Shown: positions 10,015 through 19,297, counted from the stretch's first letter. The stretch is DNA of 64,000 nucleotides from Syntrophotalea acetylenivorans (GCF_001887775.1 NZ_CP015519.1:1488001-1552000); one strand, 5' to 3'. Made by a program: numbers and translations. Notes: a model not told the origin generated them from the sequence alone.

Positions 10015-10488
10015 TCAGCCAAGGTGCTCACGAAGAAATTCCAGCACCTCCTGAGGATGACTTTCAGCCTTTCGAACCTTTGGCCAGTGCTTGACAACCT
10101 TGCCGTCCGGCCCGATCACCACCGTCGAACGTATGGTTCCCATGACCTTTTTGCCGTACATGGTCTTTTCGCCAAAAGCACCATAGGCTTGCATAACCGA
10201 TGTCTCCGGGTCCGACAACAAAACGAAGGGCAGACCGAACTTGGCGATGAACTTGTCGTGCGCAGCCAGACTGTCCTTACTCACTCCCAGCAGCATCACA
10301 TCCAGAGTGTTCAATTCTGAATAGAGATCCCGAAAAGAACAGGCCTCTTTGCTGCAACCAGGGGTGTTGTCCCGCGGGTAGAAATACAGAACCAGGGTCT
10401 TGCCCGCATAGTCGGTTAAATCATGGACCTTCTTGTCGCTTCCCTCCAGGGCGAAATGAGGGGCGCTTGTCCCTTCTAGTTTGATCAT
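10015..10488 (-). CDS. bcp: Peroxiredoxin of the BCP/PrxQ type
   Basis: A 157-residue thiol peroxidase that reduces hydrogen and organic peroxides using thioredoxin-type reductants. The active-site region is YFYPRDNTPGCSKEACSFRD, with the peroxidatic Cys in PGC and a resolving Cys five residues later, the PrxQ/BCP arrangement. Both are ordinary Cys codons even though this genome decodes selenocysteine. GTIRSTVVIGPDGKV is the usual C-terminal half. The ATG at 10488 has AAGGAGCC upstream. It likely protects an anaerobe from oxidative bursts (inference). Confidence 0.94.
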   Translation of the reverse strand: MIKLEGTSAPHFALEGSDKKVHDLTDYAGKTLVLYFYPRDNTPGCSKEACSFRDLYSELNTLDVMLLGVSKDSLAAHDKFIAKFGLPFVLLSDPETSVMQAYGAFGEKTMYGKKVMGTIRSTVVIGPDGKVVKHWPKVRKAESHPQEVLEFLREHLG

Positions 10489-10545
10489 ACGAGGCTCCTT
10501 CCAAAATGATGATGGCGTTGCAAAAGTTCACCAACTGCTGGGTTG

Positions 10546-11976
10546 CTAAAAATCCGCCAAAGACTTCAGTGCCGAAATTATCTCAGCCACATCCTGATCA
10601 GCAACGGTACGAGGATCAAGGAGAAAATCGCCCTGGTAAATCCTGCCGATGATCGGCAGGACCCTCGTCCTCAGGCGCTGCTCCAACTGCTGCGAAGAAA
10701 GGCCATCGACAGAGACGGAAATAAGAGTTGCGGGAAGTTGCAGCAGAGGAAAGGTGCCGCCACCTACCTGGGAAAAACCCTTCAAGGTTTTCAGAGACAC
10801 GCTTTTCGGCAGCCCCCGCCGCATGCGCCGCACCATGGATTTGGCACGGGACGCAAGATCTTCAGCCGACAGGGTCATCATGCGCAACGCGGGAATCTGC
10901 TGCAAAGCCTGCTTTTCGTCCCTGTACAGCCGCAGGGTACCTTCCAGAGTGGCCAGAGTGACCTTGTCGAGGCGCAGCGCCCGCAACAAGGGGTGCTTTT
11001 TCATCGGTTCCAAGACGCTGCGTTTGCCGACAATGATGCCGGCCTGAGGACCGCCCAGCAATTTGTCACCGCTGAAGGTAACCAGATCCGCTCCTGCCTC
11101 AAGGTATTCGCCCACCGTCGCTTCGCCTTGCAGGCCATAGGCCGAAAGATCGATCAGGGTACCGCTTCCCGCATCGACCATGACCGGCAGAGAAGCTTCG
11201 CGACCGACGCTGACAAGCTCTTCGGTCGAAACCTCGGTGGTAAAACCAACCACTGCAAAATTGCTGGTGTGCACCTTGAGCAGCAGGGCCGTTTCCTCGG
11301 CAATAGCCGTCCGGTAGTCCCGGGGATGGGTCCGGTTGGTGGCGCCGACTTCCCGCAAAATTGCACCGCTCTGTTCCATGACCTCGGGGATACGGAAGGA
11401 GCCACCGATCTCCACCAGTTCACCACGGGAGACAATGACTTCCTTGCCGCGAGCGAGGGACGAAAGGGCAAGTAACACGGCGGCGGCATTGTTGTTGACC
11501 ACGATGGCGCACTCGGCTCCGGTCAGGCTGCAGAGCAGCTCTTCCACATGGACCGCACGCTTACCCCGCTCCCCGGTTTCCAGGTTAAATTCAAGGGTGC
11601 TGTAGCCAAAAGCCGCTTCGAGCATCGTCTCACGAAGAGACGGAGGCAATACCGCCCGGCCCAAATTTGTGTGCAGAACCACCCCGGTGCCATTAACCAC
11701 CCGCCGTAGGCCGAGAGTATTTAATTTCTCTATGGCAAGTCCCACCCGTTCAACAATGGATTCTTCTGCGAGAACTTCCTCCGTTGCTTTTCCGGCAAGG
11801 ATCTCGGCGCGTACCTGGTTGAGAGCTTCCCGAACCGCCTGGACAATCATCCAGCGGGGATGCTCCTCAACAAACACTTTAATGGCCGGCCACTCCAGAA
11901 CCTTGTCTACTTTTGGAATATTTTTGAGCAAGAGCGTTACCTTTCCCGCTTTAAATCGAAGGGACTTTCCCGTCAT
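10546..11976 (-). CDS. selA: L-seryl-tRNA(Sec) selenium transferase
   Basis: SelA converts Ser-tRNA(Sec) to Sec-tRNA(Sec) with selenophosphate and a PLP cofactor. The 476-residue product carries the family stretches GLRRVVNGTGVVLHTNLGRA, VEELLCSLTGAECAIVVNNN, RGELVEIGGSFRIPEVM, VGATNRTHPRDY and the PLP-lysine region FSGDKLLGGPQAGIIVG. Its length is near the usual 460-475, so the start at 11976 is plausible although the ribosome binding site is weak. It works with tRNA-Sec at 19487, SelB at 19625 and the UGA-containing fdhA at 22459; selD is not in the window. Confidence 0.96.
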   Translation of the reverse strand: MTGKSLRFKAGKVTLLLKNIPKVDKVLEWPAIKVFVEEHPRWMIVQAVREALNQVRAEILAGKATEEVLAEESIVERVGLAIEKLNTLGLRRVVNGTGVVLHTNLGRAVLPPSLRETMLEAAFGYSTLEFNLETGERGKRAVHVEELLCSLTGAECAIVVNNNAAAVLLALSSLARGKEVIVSRGELVEIGGSFRIPEVMEQSGAILREVGATNRTHPRDYRTAIAEETALLLKVHTSNFAVVGFTTEVSTEELVSVGREASLPVMVDAGSGTLIDLSAYGLQGEATVGEYLEAGADLVTFSGDKLLGGPQAGIIVGKRSVLEPMKKHPLLRALRLDKVTLATLEGTLRLYRDEKQALQQIPALRMMTLSAEDLASRAKSMVRRMRRGLPKSVSLKTLKGFSQVGGGTFPLLQLPATLISVSVDGLSSQQLEQRLRTRVLPIIGRIYQGDFLLDPRTVADQDVAEIISALKSLADF

Positions 11977-12217
11977 AGAGACATCACACCCGGGGCCATG
12001 CTCAGCCGATATTATCGGTCCCGATTACAGGCCACAATGGCGGCCTTATTGTATAACCTGGCCACTAATAGTCAAGAAAGGAAAGAACTGGCAAAGAGAC
12101 AGTTCTATTGAAAATTTCAATAACATCCAATCAAACTATTAATAATTACAATTAGACATAAATGTCTGTATTTGTTAGTTTCCCCTCGAATACTTCTTTT
12201 TATCGATGGAGGAACAC

Positions 12218-13048
12218 ATGAAAAAATTATCGTTTATCGGTCTGGCACTGATTGTTTCCGTTCTACTTACCTGTTCACCGGCATTTTCCGACAGCCTGGC
12301 CCCCTTCAAGGGCGAAAAAGGGACATTGAAAGTTTCCGGCGGAACAGCGCATATCCCGGTTATGAAAGAAGCCGCGCAGCAAGTTATGATGGCGAATCCC
12401 GATATTCAGATCAGCATCGCCGGCGGCGGCTCGGGCGTCGGCATCAAGCAGGTCGGTGAAGGCCTGGTCGACATCGGCAACAGCGGACGCAAAGCCAGCG
12501 ACGAAGAAATCGAACGCTATCAGCTCAAACTGCACAAGTGGGCCATCGACGGCGTTGGACCGGTGGTAAATCCGGCGAACCAGGTCAAGGCTCTGACCCA
12601 AAGCCAGATGATGGATATTTTCTCCGGCAAGCTGGACAACTGGAAGCAGCTGGGCGGCGCAGACCGGAGCATCAACATCTATACCCGCGATGAAGCCAGC
12701 GGCACCCGCGCCGTGTTCTGGAAAAAAGGCCTGAAAAAAGGACCGATCAGCTCCGGCGCCCATGTTGTCGTCTCCAACGGCGCGATGAAATCGGCCATCG
12801 CCCAGGATCCTTACGGCATCGGCTACGTCTCCGTGGGTCACATCGATGAGATGGTGGCGCCGGTGGCCCTTGACGGCGTAGTGCCGACCATTCAGACCAT
12901 ACAGGACGGCACCTACAAAGTCGCCCGCGGACTGTACAGCAACACCAAAGGCGAGCCGACCGGCCTGACCAAGAAATTCATCGACTTCCTCTACACCCCC
13001 GAGGGGAAAAAGATCATTGAGAAGCGCGGATTTATCCCCGCCCAATGA
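12218..13048 (+). CDS. pstS: Phosphate ABC transporter substrate-binding protein
   Basis: A periplasmic binding protein of about 276 residues in the short PstS family. A signal peptide (KKLSFIGLALIVSVLLTCSP, cleaved after AFS) is followed by LKVSGGTAHIPVMKEAAQQV, the glycine-rich anion site GGGSGVGIKQVGEG, GNSGRKASDEE and the RDEASGTRAVFW phosphate-binding segment. The ATG at 12218 has GGAGGA seven bases upstream. Its stop overlaps the pstC start (ATGA), so it is translationally coupled. I saw no convincing Pho box upstream, and the DNA between selA and this gene is AT-rich and divergent. Confidence 0.92.
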   Translation: MKKLSFIGLALIVSVLLTCSPAFSDSLAPFKGEKGTLKVSGGTAHIPVMKEAAQQVMMANPDIQISIAGGGSGVGIKQVGEGLVDIGNSGRKASDEEIERYQLKLHKWAIDGVGPVVNPANQVKALTQSQMMDIFSGKLDNWKQLGGADRSINIYTRDEASGTRAVFWKKGLKKGPISSGAHVVVSNGAMKSAIAQDPYGIGYVSVGHIDEMVAPVALDGVVPTIQTIQDGTYKVARGLYSNTKGEPTGLTKKFIDFLYTPEGKKIIEKRGFIPAQ

Positions 13049-13905
13049 AAAGATACCGGGAGCTGATTGCGGAGAGGGCCTTTCTCCTCTCCGCATTAGC
13101 CAGCTCTTCCATCACCGTAGCGATTCTGGGCTTCATGGTGTTTATGGGCCTGCCCCTGCTCAAGCAGGGGGGGCTTCACCAGCTGCTGCTGAAACCGTGG
13201 GCGCCCTTCCAGGGTTTGTTCGGCATCTACCCGATGATCATGGGCACCGCTGCCATCTCCCTGCTGAGCCTGTTGTTCGCCTTCCCCTTAAGCCTCGGCT
13301 GTTCCTTTCTGATCGGCTCCATAGCACCGCAAACCGTCAGCAAAGGATTCCGGCGCTTGATCGAGCTGATGACCGGCATCCCCACGGTCATCTACGGCTT
13401 TGTCGGGGTTTTTCTCCTGGTCCCCATCGTCCGCGAGCTGTTTCAAAGCGGCTCGGGCCTGTGCATTCTCACCGCCGCCCTGGTGCTGGGCATCATGATC
13501 TCGCCCACCATGACCCTGTTTTTCTGCGACAGCTTTGACCGGATTCCCAAGGCCTACCTGGATGCCGCCGATGCCCTGGGCGCAAGCCCCGTACAAAAGC
13601 TGCTCTATGTTATTCTGCCGGCCGCAAGACACGGCATGCTCAACGGGGTCATCCTCTCCCTGGGGCGGGCCGTGGGAGACACCCTCATCGCCCTGATGCT
13701 GGCGGGCAATTCGGTGCGGGTCGCCGAATCGGTTCTGGAACCGGCCCGAACCCTCACCGCCCATATCGCCCTGGTCATCGCCGCCGATTACGAAAGCCCC
13801 GAGTTCCGCTCCATTTTCGCCTGCGGAGTGGTGCTCTACCTGTTCACCATGACAGTGACCTTTCTGGTTCGCTACCTGAGTTTCAGCAAGGATAGAACAG
13901 TTTGA
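13045..13905 (+). CDS. pstC: Phosphate ABC transporter permease PstC
   Basis: A 286-residue inner membrane permease with about six hydrophobic helices. The coupling-helix (EAA loop) region reads AYLDAADALGASPVQKLLYV, and GIPTVIYGFVGVFLLVPIV is the typical PstC/PstA segment. It pairs with PstA to form the phosphate channel, driven by PstB and fed by PstS. The start overlaps the pstS stop and its own stop overlaps the pstA start, so the four genes form one operon. Confidence 0.92.
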   Translation: MKRYRELIAERAFLLSALASSSITVAILGFMVFMGLPLLKQGGLHQLLLKPWAPFQGLFGIYPMIMGTAAISLLSLLFAFPLSLGCSFLIGSIAPQTVSKGFRRLIELMTGIPTVIYGFVGVFLLVPIVRELFQSGSGLCILTAALVLGIMISPTMTLFFCDSFDRIPKAYLDAADALGASPVQKLLYVILPAARHGMLNGVILSLGRAVGDTLIALMLAGNSVRVAESVLEPARTLTAHIALVIAADYESPEFRSIFACGVVLYLFTMTVTFLVRYLSFSKDRTV

Positions 13906-14786
13906 GATACCGCAGCCTCGAGCGCCTGACCATCATATTTTCCTGGCTGGCCGGCTTACTACTGCTGAGTGCAGTCGGCTTGCTACTCGGCTACCTGTTC
14001 GTCAAAGGCCATCAGGCCGTCAACCTTAAATTGATTTTCGGAGACGCCTCCCCTTTGCGAGCCATCCTTCTGCAAGAGAGGGTGTTTAACGGCCTGTTCC
14101 CCGCCATCGTCGGCACCCTGGTCCTGGTCCTGCTGTCCGTCATCTGGGCCATCCCCGTCGGCATGGCCACGGGCATCTATCTCGCTGAATATGCCGGCCC
14201 GCGGGCCAAGCGGGTGTTGGATGCTTTTTTCGACGTCTTATCCGGCATCCCCTCCATCGTGATCGGGCTGTTCGGCTTTGCCTTTGCCGTGTTTCTGCAC
14301 AAACACTATTCCGACCGCATCGGCCCCTGCCTGCTCATATCGAGTATCGCCCTCTCCTTCCTGGTCCTGCCTTACATCATTCGCACCACTCAGGCGTCCC
14401 TCGATGGCATCCCACGGGAAACCCGCCTGACCGCCCTGGCCCTGGGAGCCACCAAATTTCAGAATATCTTCCTGGTGCTGATCCCCAAATCCCTGGCCGG
14501 AATCATGAGCGGGATCATCCTCGCCATCGGCCGCTGTGCCGAAGATACCGCCGTCATCATGCTGACCGGAGCCGTCGCCTCCACCGGCCTGCCCCGGTCG
14601 CTATTTACCCAATACGAAGCCCTGCCCTTTTATATCTATTACATTTCGTCCCAATATACCGATCGGGCCGAACTGATGCAGGGATACGGCGCCGCCATCA
14701 TTCTCCTGCTGCTGTGCGCCGTGCTGTTTTCGGTGGCCTACGGCATTCGCAAGGGCCTGAGCCATTTCGCCCTTTACCGACCATGA
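13902..14786 (+). CDS. pstA: Phosphate ABC transporter permease PstA
   Basis: A 294-residue membrane permease, partner of PstC. Conserved parts include IYLAEYAGPRAKRVLDAFFD, LSGIPSIVIGLFGFAFAVF and the EAA loop IPRETRLTALALGATKFQNI. The start is a TTG at 13902 that overlaps the pstC stop, consistent with coupling. Seven bases separate its stop from the ATPase gene. Confidence 0.92.
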   Translation: MRYRSLERLTIIFSWLAGLLLLSAVGLLLGYLFVKGHQAVNLKLIFGDASPLRAILLQERVFNGLFPAIVGTLVLVLLSVIWAIPVGMATGIYLAEYAGPRAKRVLDAFFDVLSGIPSIVIGLFGFAFAVFLHKHYSDRIGPCLLISSIALSFLVLPYIIRTTQASLDGIPRETRLTALALGATKFQNIFLVLIPKSLAGIMSGIILAIGRCAEDTAVIMLTGAVASTGLPRSLFTQYEALPFYIYYISSQYTDRAELMQGYGAAIILLLLCAVLFSVAYGIRKGLSHFALYRP

Positions 14787-14793
14787 GCCTGCC

Positions 14794-15498
14794 ATGACTC
14801 CAGATATCAAGATACGCGTTGCCGACCTGAACTTTGCCTACCGGGACCGGACCATCCTTCGGGACGTGAGTCTCGAATTCGCCGAGAACACGATTACCGC
14901 CCTCACCGGATCTTCCGGAGCCGGCAAATCGACCTTTCTCATGACCCTCAACCGCCTGTGGGAAAATATCTCCGATGCGAAGATGCAAGGCACGGTAGAG
15001 ATCAAACTTCAGGACCGATTTCGGGATATCTACGCCGCCGATCTGGCCGTGACGGAATTGCGGAAAATGGTCGCCATGGTGTTTCAGGTGCCCAACCCTC
15101 TGCCCATGAGTATTCGCAAAAATATCGCCTTTCCTCTCAAACTCAGCGGCGAAAGAAACCGGGAATCGGTTGACCAGAAGATTGAACAGGCCCTGAAAAT
15201 GGCCAATCTGTGGGATGAAGTCAAAGACCGCCTCAACGAGGATGCCCGCAACCTCTCCGGCGGTCAGCAGCAGCGGCTCTGCATCGCCCGGGCCTTGGTG
15301 CTGGAACCGGAAGTGTTGCTGCTGGACGAACCGACCTCGTCGCTGGATCAGGCATCGACAGCGGTTATCGAAGAGCTATTACTGAAACTGAAGGATCGCC
15401 TGACCATCCTGATTGTGTCCCATCATCCGGAGCAGGTTGATCGCATTGCTGACAAGATCATCCAGTTTGGCGATAGCGGGATTGTTTCCACAGGCTGA
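14794..15498 (+). CDS. pstB: Phosphate ABC transporter ATP-binding protein
   Basis: A 234-residue ABC ATPase that powers the PstCA channel. Walker A is TGSSGAGKSTFL, the signature LSGGQQQRLCIARAL, Walker B VLLLDEPTSSLD and the switch His lies in IVSHH. The NRLWE segment after Walker A is PstB-like, as in the family NRMND region. It is slightly shorter than the usual 250 residues. It is the last gene of the operon; neither phoU nor phoB/phoR follows. A terminator lies 26 bp downstream. Confidence 0.9.
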   Translation: MTPDIKIRVADLNFAYRDRTILRDVSLEFAENTITALTGSSGAGKSTFLMTLNRLWENISDAKMQGTVEIKLQDRFRDIYAADLAVTELRKMVAMVFQVPNPLPMSIRKNIAFPLKLSGERNRESVDQKIEQALKMANLWDEVKDRLNEDARNLSGGQQQRLCIARALVLEPEVLLLDEPTSSLDQASTAVIEELLLKLKDRLTILIVSHHPEQVDRIADKIIQFGDSGIVSTG

Positions 15499-15523
15499 AA
15501 ACTATCGAAGCAGAAAAAACAAG

Positions 15524-15557
15524 AAAGGCCCCGCCTAAAAAACTGGAGGGGCCTTTT
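15524..15557 (+). terminator. Intrinsic terminator of the pst operon
   Basis: AAAGGCCCC at 15524 pairs with GGGGCCTTTT ending at 15557, with a U tract. It follows the pstB stop directly. Confidence 0.88.
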
Positions 15558-15777
15558 GATATCTTGGGTGCAATGATTTATCGGCAATACGGGGAGTGAC
15601 CCTCGCTTACTCAGTCTATTCAGGTCGGAAAGTAAGTAAAAAAACAACGTCCCAGCCCCCCTCAGAACGCCGGTCCGAACTCCATATTTTTCATTGCCAC
15701 AAACCCTCGCTTGCGATAGCATCTCCACCATTTCCAGGACTGCCGAATAATAGCAGCCGGTCACTCGCTCATTTCAC

Positions 15778-15801
15778 ACGGCACGACAACGATCGTGCCG
15801 T
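15778..15801. promoter_or_regulatory. Perfect inverted repeat upstream of trmO
   Basis: ACGGCACGA and TCGTGCCGT flank a 6-base spacer, 28 bp before the trmO start. There is no U tract, so it may be an operator or an attenuator-like hairpin rather than a terminator. The remainder of 15558-15777 shows no gene that I can support. Confidence 0.4.
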
Positions 15802-15828
15802 AGCCTGTTTGTAGTTGAATTTCCTGAC

Positions 15829-16353
15829 ATGACCAAAGACTCCTATATCACCTATCGCCCCATCGGCATCCTGCGATCCCCCTATACCCGGCGCATCGAT
15901 GCACCCCATCAAAGCACGGTGGTGGAGGGCACTGAAACCGGGGCGTTCGCCCCAGCTACCCTGGAACTTCAGGATTGGTTGGACGAGAAAATCCTTCAAG
16001 ATCTGGGCGGCTTCGAGCGACTTTGGCTCATCTTCGCCTTTCATCGGAGTGAAGGCTGGAAAAGCAGCGTCAAGCCGCCCCGGGGTGGACCGAAGCGGGG
16101 CGTTCTGGCCACCCGCTCCCCTCATCGTCCCAATTCCATCGGCCTTTCGGCGGTGGAATTGGCCAAGATCGAAGGCAGGACGCTGCACCTTCGCGGCGTG
16201 GATCTCCTTGATGGCACCCCTGTTCTGGATATCAAACCCTACGTGCCCTATGCGGACGCCTTTCCCGACGCCAAAGCCGGCTGGATCGACGATCTGGATG
16301 AAAAGCTGGGACGTCATTCCGCGCCCGGACCTCGCAGGCCCAGGGGTAGGTAA
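15829..16353 (+). CDS. trmO: tRNA (N6-threonylcarbamoyladenosine(37)-N6)-methyltransferase TrmO
   Basis: TrmO (TsaA/YaeB family) methylates t6A37 in tRNA-Thr using SAM. The 174-residue protein has the family pattern YRPIGILRSPYTRRIDAPHQ, FERLWLIFAFHRSEGW, VKPPRGGPKRGVLATRSPHR, PNSIGLSAVELAKI, and the C-terminal LDGTPVLDIKPYVPYADAF. Many members carry an extra C-terminal domain that is absent here, as in other short bacterial forms. The start has only a weak ribosome binding site. The RAYT element begins just after the stop. Confidence 0.9.
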   Translation: MTKDSYITYRPIGILRSPYTRRIDAPHQSTVVEGTETGAFAPATLELQDWLDEKILQDLGGFERLWLIFAFHRSEGWKSSVKPPRGGPKRGVLATRSPHRPNSIGLSAVELAKIEGRTLHLRGVDLLDGTPVLDIKPYVPYADAFPDAKAGWIDDLDEKLGRHSAPGPRRPRGR

Positions 16354-16390
16354 GAACGCTAACCCTGAATTCCGAATTCCGCGAATTCCG

Positions 16391-16663
16391 GCGAATTCCG
16401 GGGACACCATACTCATTAGCCAGGTTTCGGGCCGGGCTTTTTTCTCTTTAAATCGCGGCCAAGTGTTTGCCCCAGATTGGCGAGGAACTTGTCATCCCCA
16501 AGTGGACGTCCGGTTCTTTCCGCCTCGGGCGAATTCCGGGGACACCATACTCATTAGCCAGGTTTCAGGCCGGGCTTTTTTCTCGTTAAATCGCGGCCAA
16601 GTGTTTGCCCCAGATTGGCGAGAAACTTGTCATCCCCAAGTGGACGTCCGGTTCTTTCCGCCT
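16391..16663. repeat. Tandem duplication of the RAYT element end (2 x about 135 bp, period 138)
   Basis: Unit 1 (16391-16525) and unit 2 (16529-16663) differ at only about three positions by eye. Each begins GCGAATTCC and then the 20-bp terminal sequence, and each contains the 3' end of the transposase reading frame. Unit 2 is the one joined to the intact gene. A further short GAATTCCGGCGAATTCCG stutter precedes unit 1. Confidence 0.92.
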
Positions 16664-17303
16664 GTTTAAGGGCGAATATCTTAGATGCGCTAAACTCTTC
16701 AGCTAAAAAGCCCTGCCAATCTGCGACCATTTCAACAAGAGGTGACTGTTTCACCAGAGGGTCGGTTTTGCCATTTACATGAAAGGCGGCGCTGCTCCAT
16801 GGATAATTCTCGGCTTGTTCGCATAGATTGCTTCTGACAGGATTCAGTTCAATGTAACGAGCGGCGGTCAGAAGATGCGGTTCGTCCATTGGATATGAAG
16901 CAAAACGGCCCTGCCAAAGATGCCCCCTCCATCCCTCACGGAAATTGATCCGGCGTGTATAGCGGCGATGGGTTTCACCAATGGCAAGGCATAGTCCGTC
17001 TTGGTCATGCGGCACGGCAATAAGATGCACATGATTGGGCATTAGACAATACGCCCAAATTGCGACCTTATGCCAGTCGCACCAATGCCTCAAAAGATCG
17101 AGGTAGGCTCGATAGTCTTCGTCAGAAAAGAAGGTTTGCTGCCTACGATTTCCCCGTTGAGTGATGTGATGGGGCAAACCGGGGGCAACGACTCGTGCGA
17201 TTCTGGCCATGCTGCATATTAAGCGCCTCTAGTAACTCTTTCAAGGAATTATTCACCAGGCCTAATCTTACTGGACAGATTCCCTAATGAGTATGGTGTC
17301 CCC
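16400..17303. mobile_element. RAYT-type element with 20-bp inverted ends
   Basis: GGGGACACCATACTCATTAG occurs at 16400 and 16538, and its exact reverse complement is at 17284-17303. The sequences bracket a Y1-family transposase gene. Palindromic or inverted GGGGACACCAT-type ends beside such transposases are, from general knowledge, typical of REP-associated tyrosine transposase units. I see no clear target-site duplication. Confidence 0.8.
16554..17210 (-). CDS. REP-associated tyrosine transposase (Y1/TnpA_REP family)
   Basis: A 218-residue single-strand transposase. It starts MARIARVVAPGLPHHITQRG, the family N terminus, and has the HUH motif in MPNHVHLIAVP and the region YIELNPVRSNLCEQAENYPW with the WSSA signature. 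The catalytic Tyr is expected in the helix after HUH. The stop codon lies inside the terminal repeat at 16554. Proteins of this kind mobilise short palindromic repeats rather than classical IS elements. The frame is intact, so it may be active. Confidence 0.92.
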   Translation of the reverse strand: MARIARVVAPGLPHHITQRGNRRQQTFFSDEDYRAYLDLLRHWCDWHKVAIWAYCLMPNHVHLIAVPHDQDGLCLAIGETHRRYTRRINFREGWRGHLWQGRFASYPMDEPHLLTAARYIELNPVRSNLCEQAENYPWSSAAFHVNGKTDPLVKQSPLVEMVADWQGFLAEEFSASKIFALKQAERTGRPLGDDKFLANLGQTLGRDLTRKKPGLKPG

Positions 17304-17494
17304 CGAACTCCCCCACAGTAAGCCAATAACCGAAAATGTCTCATTCCAGGTGGCACTAAAGCAGGGAGGTTTACACCACTATATTCCAAGGGATTATGGC
17401 AGCCTAAATGATCCCTGCAAATATGGTACAGGCCTTGCCTCATAATTCTTCCGAATGGTATTCTTAGACCATCAGGGGGGAAAGGAGACTTTCC

Positions 17495-18163
17495 ATGCAA
17501 AGCATTGCAAAATTGCCCCTCGCCTCCCTGACGATGGTTATCGCCGGGCTGCTGTTCTGGGCCGCCCCCCTCTTGGCACAAGTCGTCCAGCTTGCTTGGG
17601 ACCCGAGCACCAGCCAGGATGTCGCAGGTTATAAAATCTACTACAAGGCCGACTCCAGCGAGTTGCCGTTGGATGGAGTGGAAGCCTTGGAGGGTCCATC
17701 GCCCATCGATGTCGGCAATGTGACTGCCTTCACCCTGAATGAACTTCCGGAAGGATCGATTTACTATTTCCGCGCTACCGCCTACGACAGTACCGGCTAT
17801 GAAAGCTCACTGTCCAACCTCGCGTTCAGCGAGTGGCTCCCCGCCATCCTGGCTCCGGGCATGAACGAAATTGTCGATTCCTCGGTAGTGCTGGTCTGGA
17901 GCCCACCGCCGGACGATCTCGATCTCACCTTCTCGCTAGTATACGGCACTGATCCCGAGTTGCGAACCAACATCAAAAGCAATAAAGGTCGCCTCAAAAA
18001 AGACCCCACCTTCATACCAACGATGTTGATCGACAACCTGGCGGACACCAGCTATACGGCAAATGACCTCTACTCCGGCATCACCTATTACTGGCAGGTT
18101 GTTGCCACCGACGGCAGCGGACAGCAATATACCACCGGCATCAGCTCATTTGTCACCGAATAA
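17495..18163 (+). CDS. Secreted fibronectin type III domain protein
   Basis: A 222-residue exported protein. The signal peptide spans about residues 1-28 (LTMVIAGLLFWAAPLLAQ). The mature part holds two FN3-like domains: the first with VQLAWDPSTSQDVAGYKIYY and YYFRATAYDSTGYESSLSN, the second with VVLVWSPPPDD and ITYYWQVVATDGSG. Function is unknown; FN3 domains usually mediate binding at the cell surface. AAAGGAG lies before the ATG. Its neighbours (a mobile element and a regulator) do not suggest a partner. Confidence 0.85.
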   Translation: MQSIAKLPLASLTMVIAGLLFWAAPLLAQVVQLAWDPSTSQDVAGYKIYYKADSSELPLDGVEALEGPSPIDVGNVTAFTLNELPEGSIYYFRATAYDSTGYESSLSNLAFSEWLPAILAPGMNEIVDSSVVLVWSPPPDDLDLTFSLVYGTDPELRTNIKSNKGRLKKDPTFIPTMLIDNLADTSYTANDLYSGITYYWQVVATDGSGQQYTTGISSFVTE

Positions 18164-18397
18164 ACGGCTATTGTACGGATAAATGGAAGCACCTGAATTC
18201 ACTGAAAAACTGAATCTTACAACACCTGTTATCTAGAACATCTTCATGAATCTAACTCTATTCGGCTTGATAGATACGTGCTATGAATAGTCATTTGTAA
18301 AAACCTATTCGATCAAATGCTTGGCACACAAAATTCGAGCTTTGAATACTCAAATATCCATCCAATCGATATTTACAGCTCAACCAAGAAAACGACC

Positions 18398-19297
18398 ATG
18401 AACCTGAAACAGCTAGAAGTCTTCATCGCCGTAGCCGAAAGCGGCAGTTTTTCCCGCGCAGCGGAAATCACCTTTCTGACCCAGTCGACGGTCAGTCAGC
18501 ACATATCCTCTTTGGAAAAAGAATTTGACCTGAAATTGCTGGACCGGACCGGGAAAGGGGCCTTTCTCACCGAGGCGGGAAAACTGCTTTTGGAGCAAGC
18601 CCGGCGGGTGGTGGCGGAAGCTCAGAACATCCCCCTGGCTCTTAACCGTTTTCGCGGCTTGGAGGATGTTGTACTGAAGATCGGCGGTAGCAATATCCCC
18701 GCCTGCTACATGATCCCCCTCTGCGTTTCTTCCTTTCGAAAGGAACATCCCGGCGTGGTCATTTCCCTCATCCAGGGAGACAGCCGGGAAACTCTGGACC
18801 GGCTCAAAAATGAAGAGGTGGAGTTTGCCCTAATCGGCACTTGTGTGCCTGAAAAGGGTCTCGCCTTTACCCCCCTGTCCCTGGATAAAATCTCCCTGGT
18901 GGTGCCCGTCGGGCATCCCTGGAGCGTAAAGGAATTTATCCTTCCGGAAGATCTGGGCAGCGAATCTTTCATTTTTCGCGAATCTGGATCGGGAACGGAT
19001 CAAACCCTGCGGGAGCAACTGACCAAGGCGAGCTTTGCCCCGGAACAATTGAAAGTCTCCATGGTCCTCGGCAGCAACGAAGCGGTAAAACAGGCGATCC
19101 TGCACGGTACCGGGGTTTCCTTTCTGTCCGAACTGTCGGTGAAAAAGGAGTGCGAGCGGGGCGAAATGTGCATCGTCAACATCCGGGGTTTGGACATTTA
19201 TCGCCACATTTATTTAGTAACCCGAAAGGCTCGCGAACTGGCTCCGGCTGCCAAGGCCTTTATCGACAAACTTGTGCAACATTTTCCCTCGAAGTAA
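18398..19297 (+). CDS. LysR-family regulator, probably selenium-metabolism associated
   Basis: A 299-residue LysR-type transcription factor. The N-terminal helix-turn-helix is MNLKQLEVFIAVAESGSFSR followed by AAEITFLTQSTVSQHISSLE; the remainder is a LysR substrate-binding domain. I chose the ATG at 18398 because it starts the conserved domain; the open frame extends 27 AT-rich residues upstream. Its place directly before tRNA-Sec and selB, and its resemblance to LysR proteins found with sel genes, suggest control of selenium or formate dehydrogenase genes. That role is inference. The upstream interval 18164-18397 is AT-rich with no other gene. Confidence 0.88.
   Translation: MNLKQLEVFIAVAESGSFSRAAEITFLTQSTVSQHISSLEKEFDLKLLDRTGKGAFLTEAGKLLLEQARRVVAEAQNIPLALNRFRGLEDVVLKIGGSNIPACYMIPLCVSSFRKEHPGVVISLIQGDSRETLDRLKNEEVEFALIGTCVPEKGLAFTPLSLDKISLVVPVGHPWSVKEFILPEDLGSESFIFRESGSGTDQTLREQLTKASFAPEQLKVSMVLGSNEAVKQAILHGTGVSFLSELSVKKECERGEMCIVNIRGLDIYRHIYLVTRKARELAPAAKAFIDKLVQHFPSK

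Noticed and set aside
10015-10488. Selenoprotein peroxiredoxin
   Set aside because: The active-site codon is an ordinary Cys codon and no in-frame TGA occurs.
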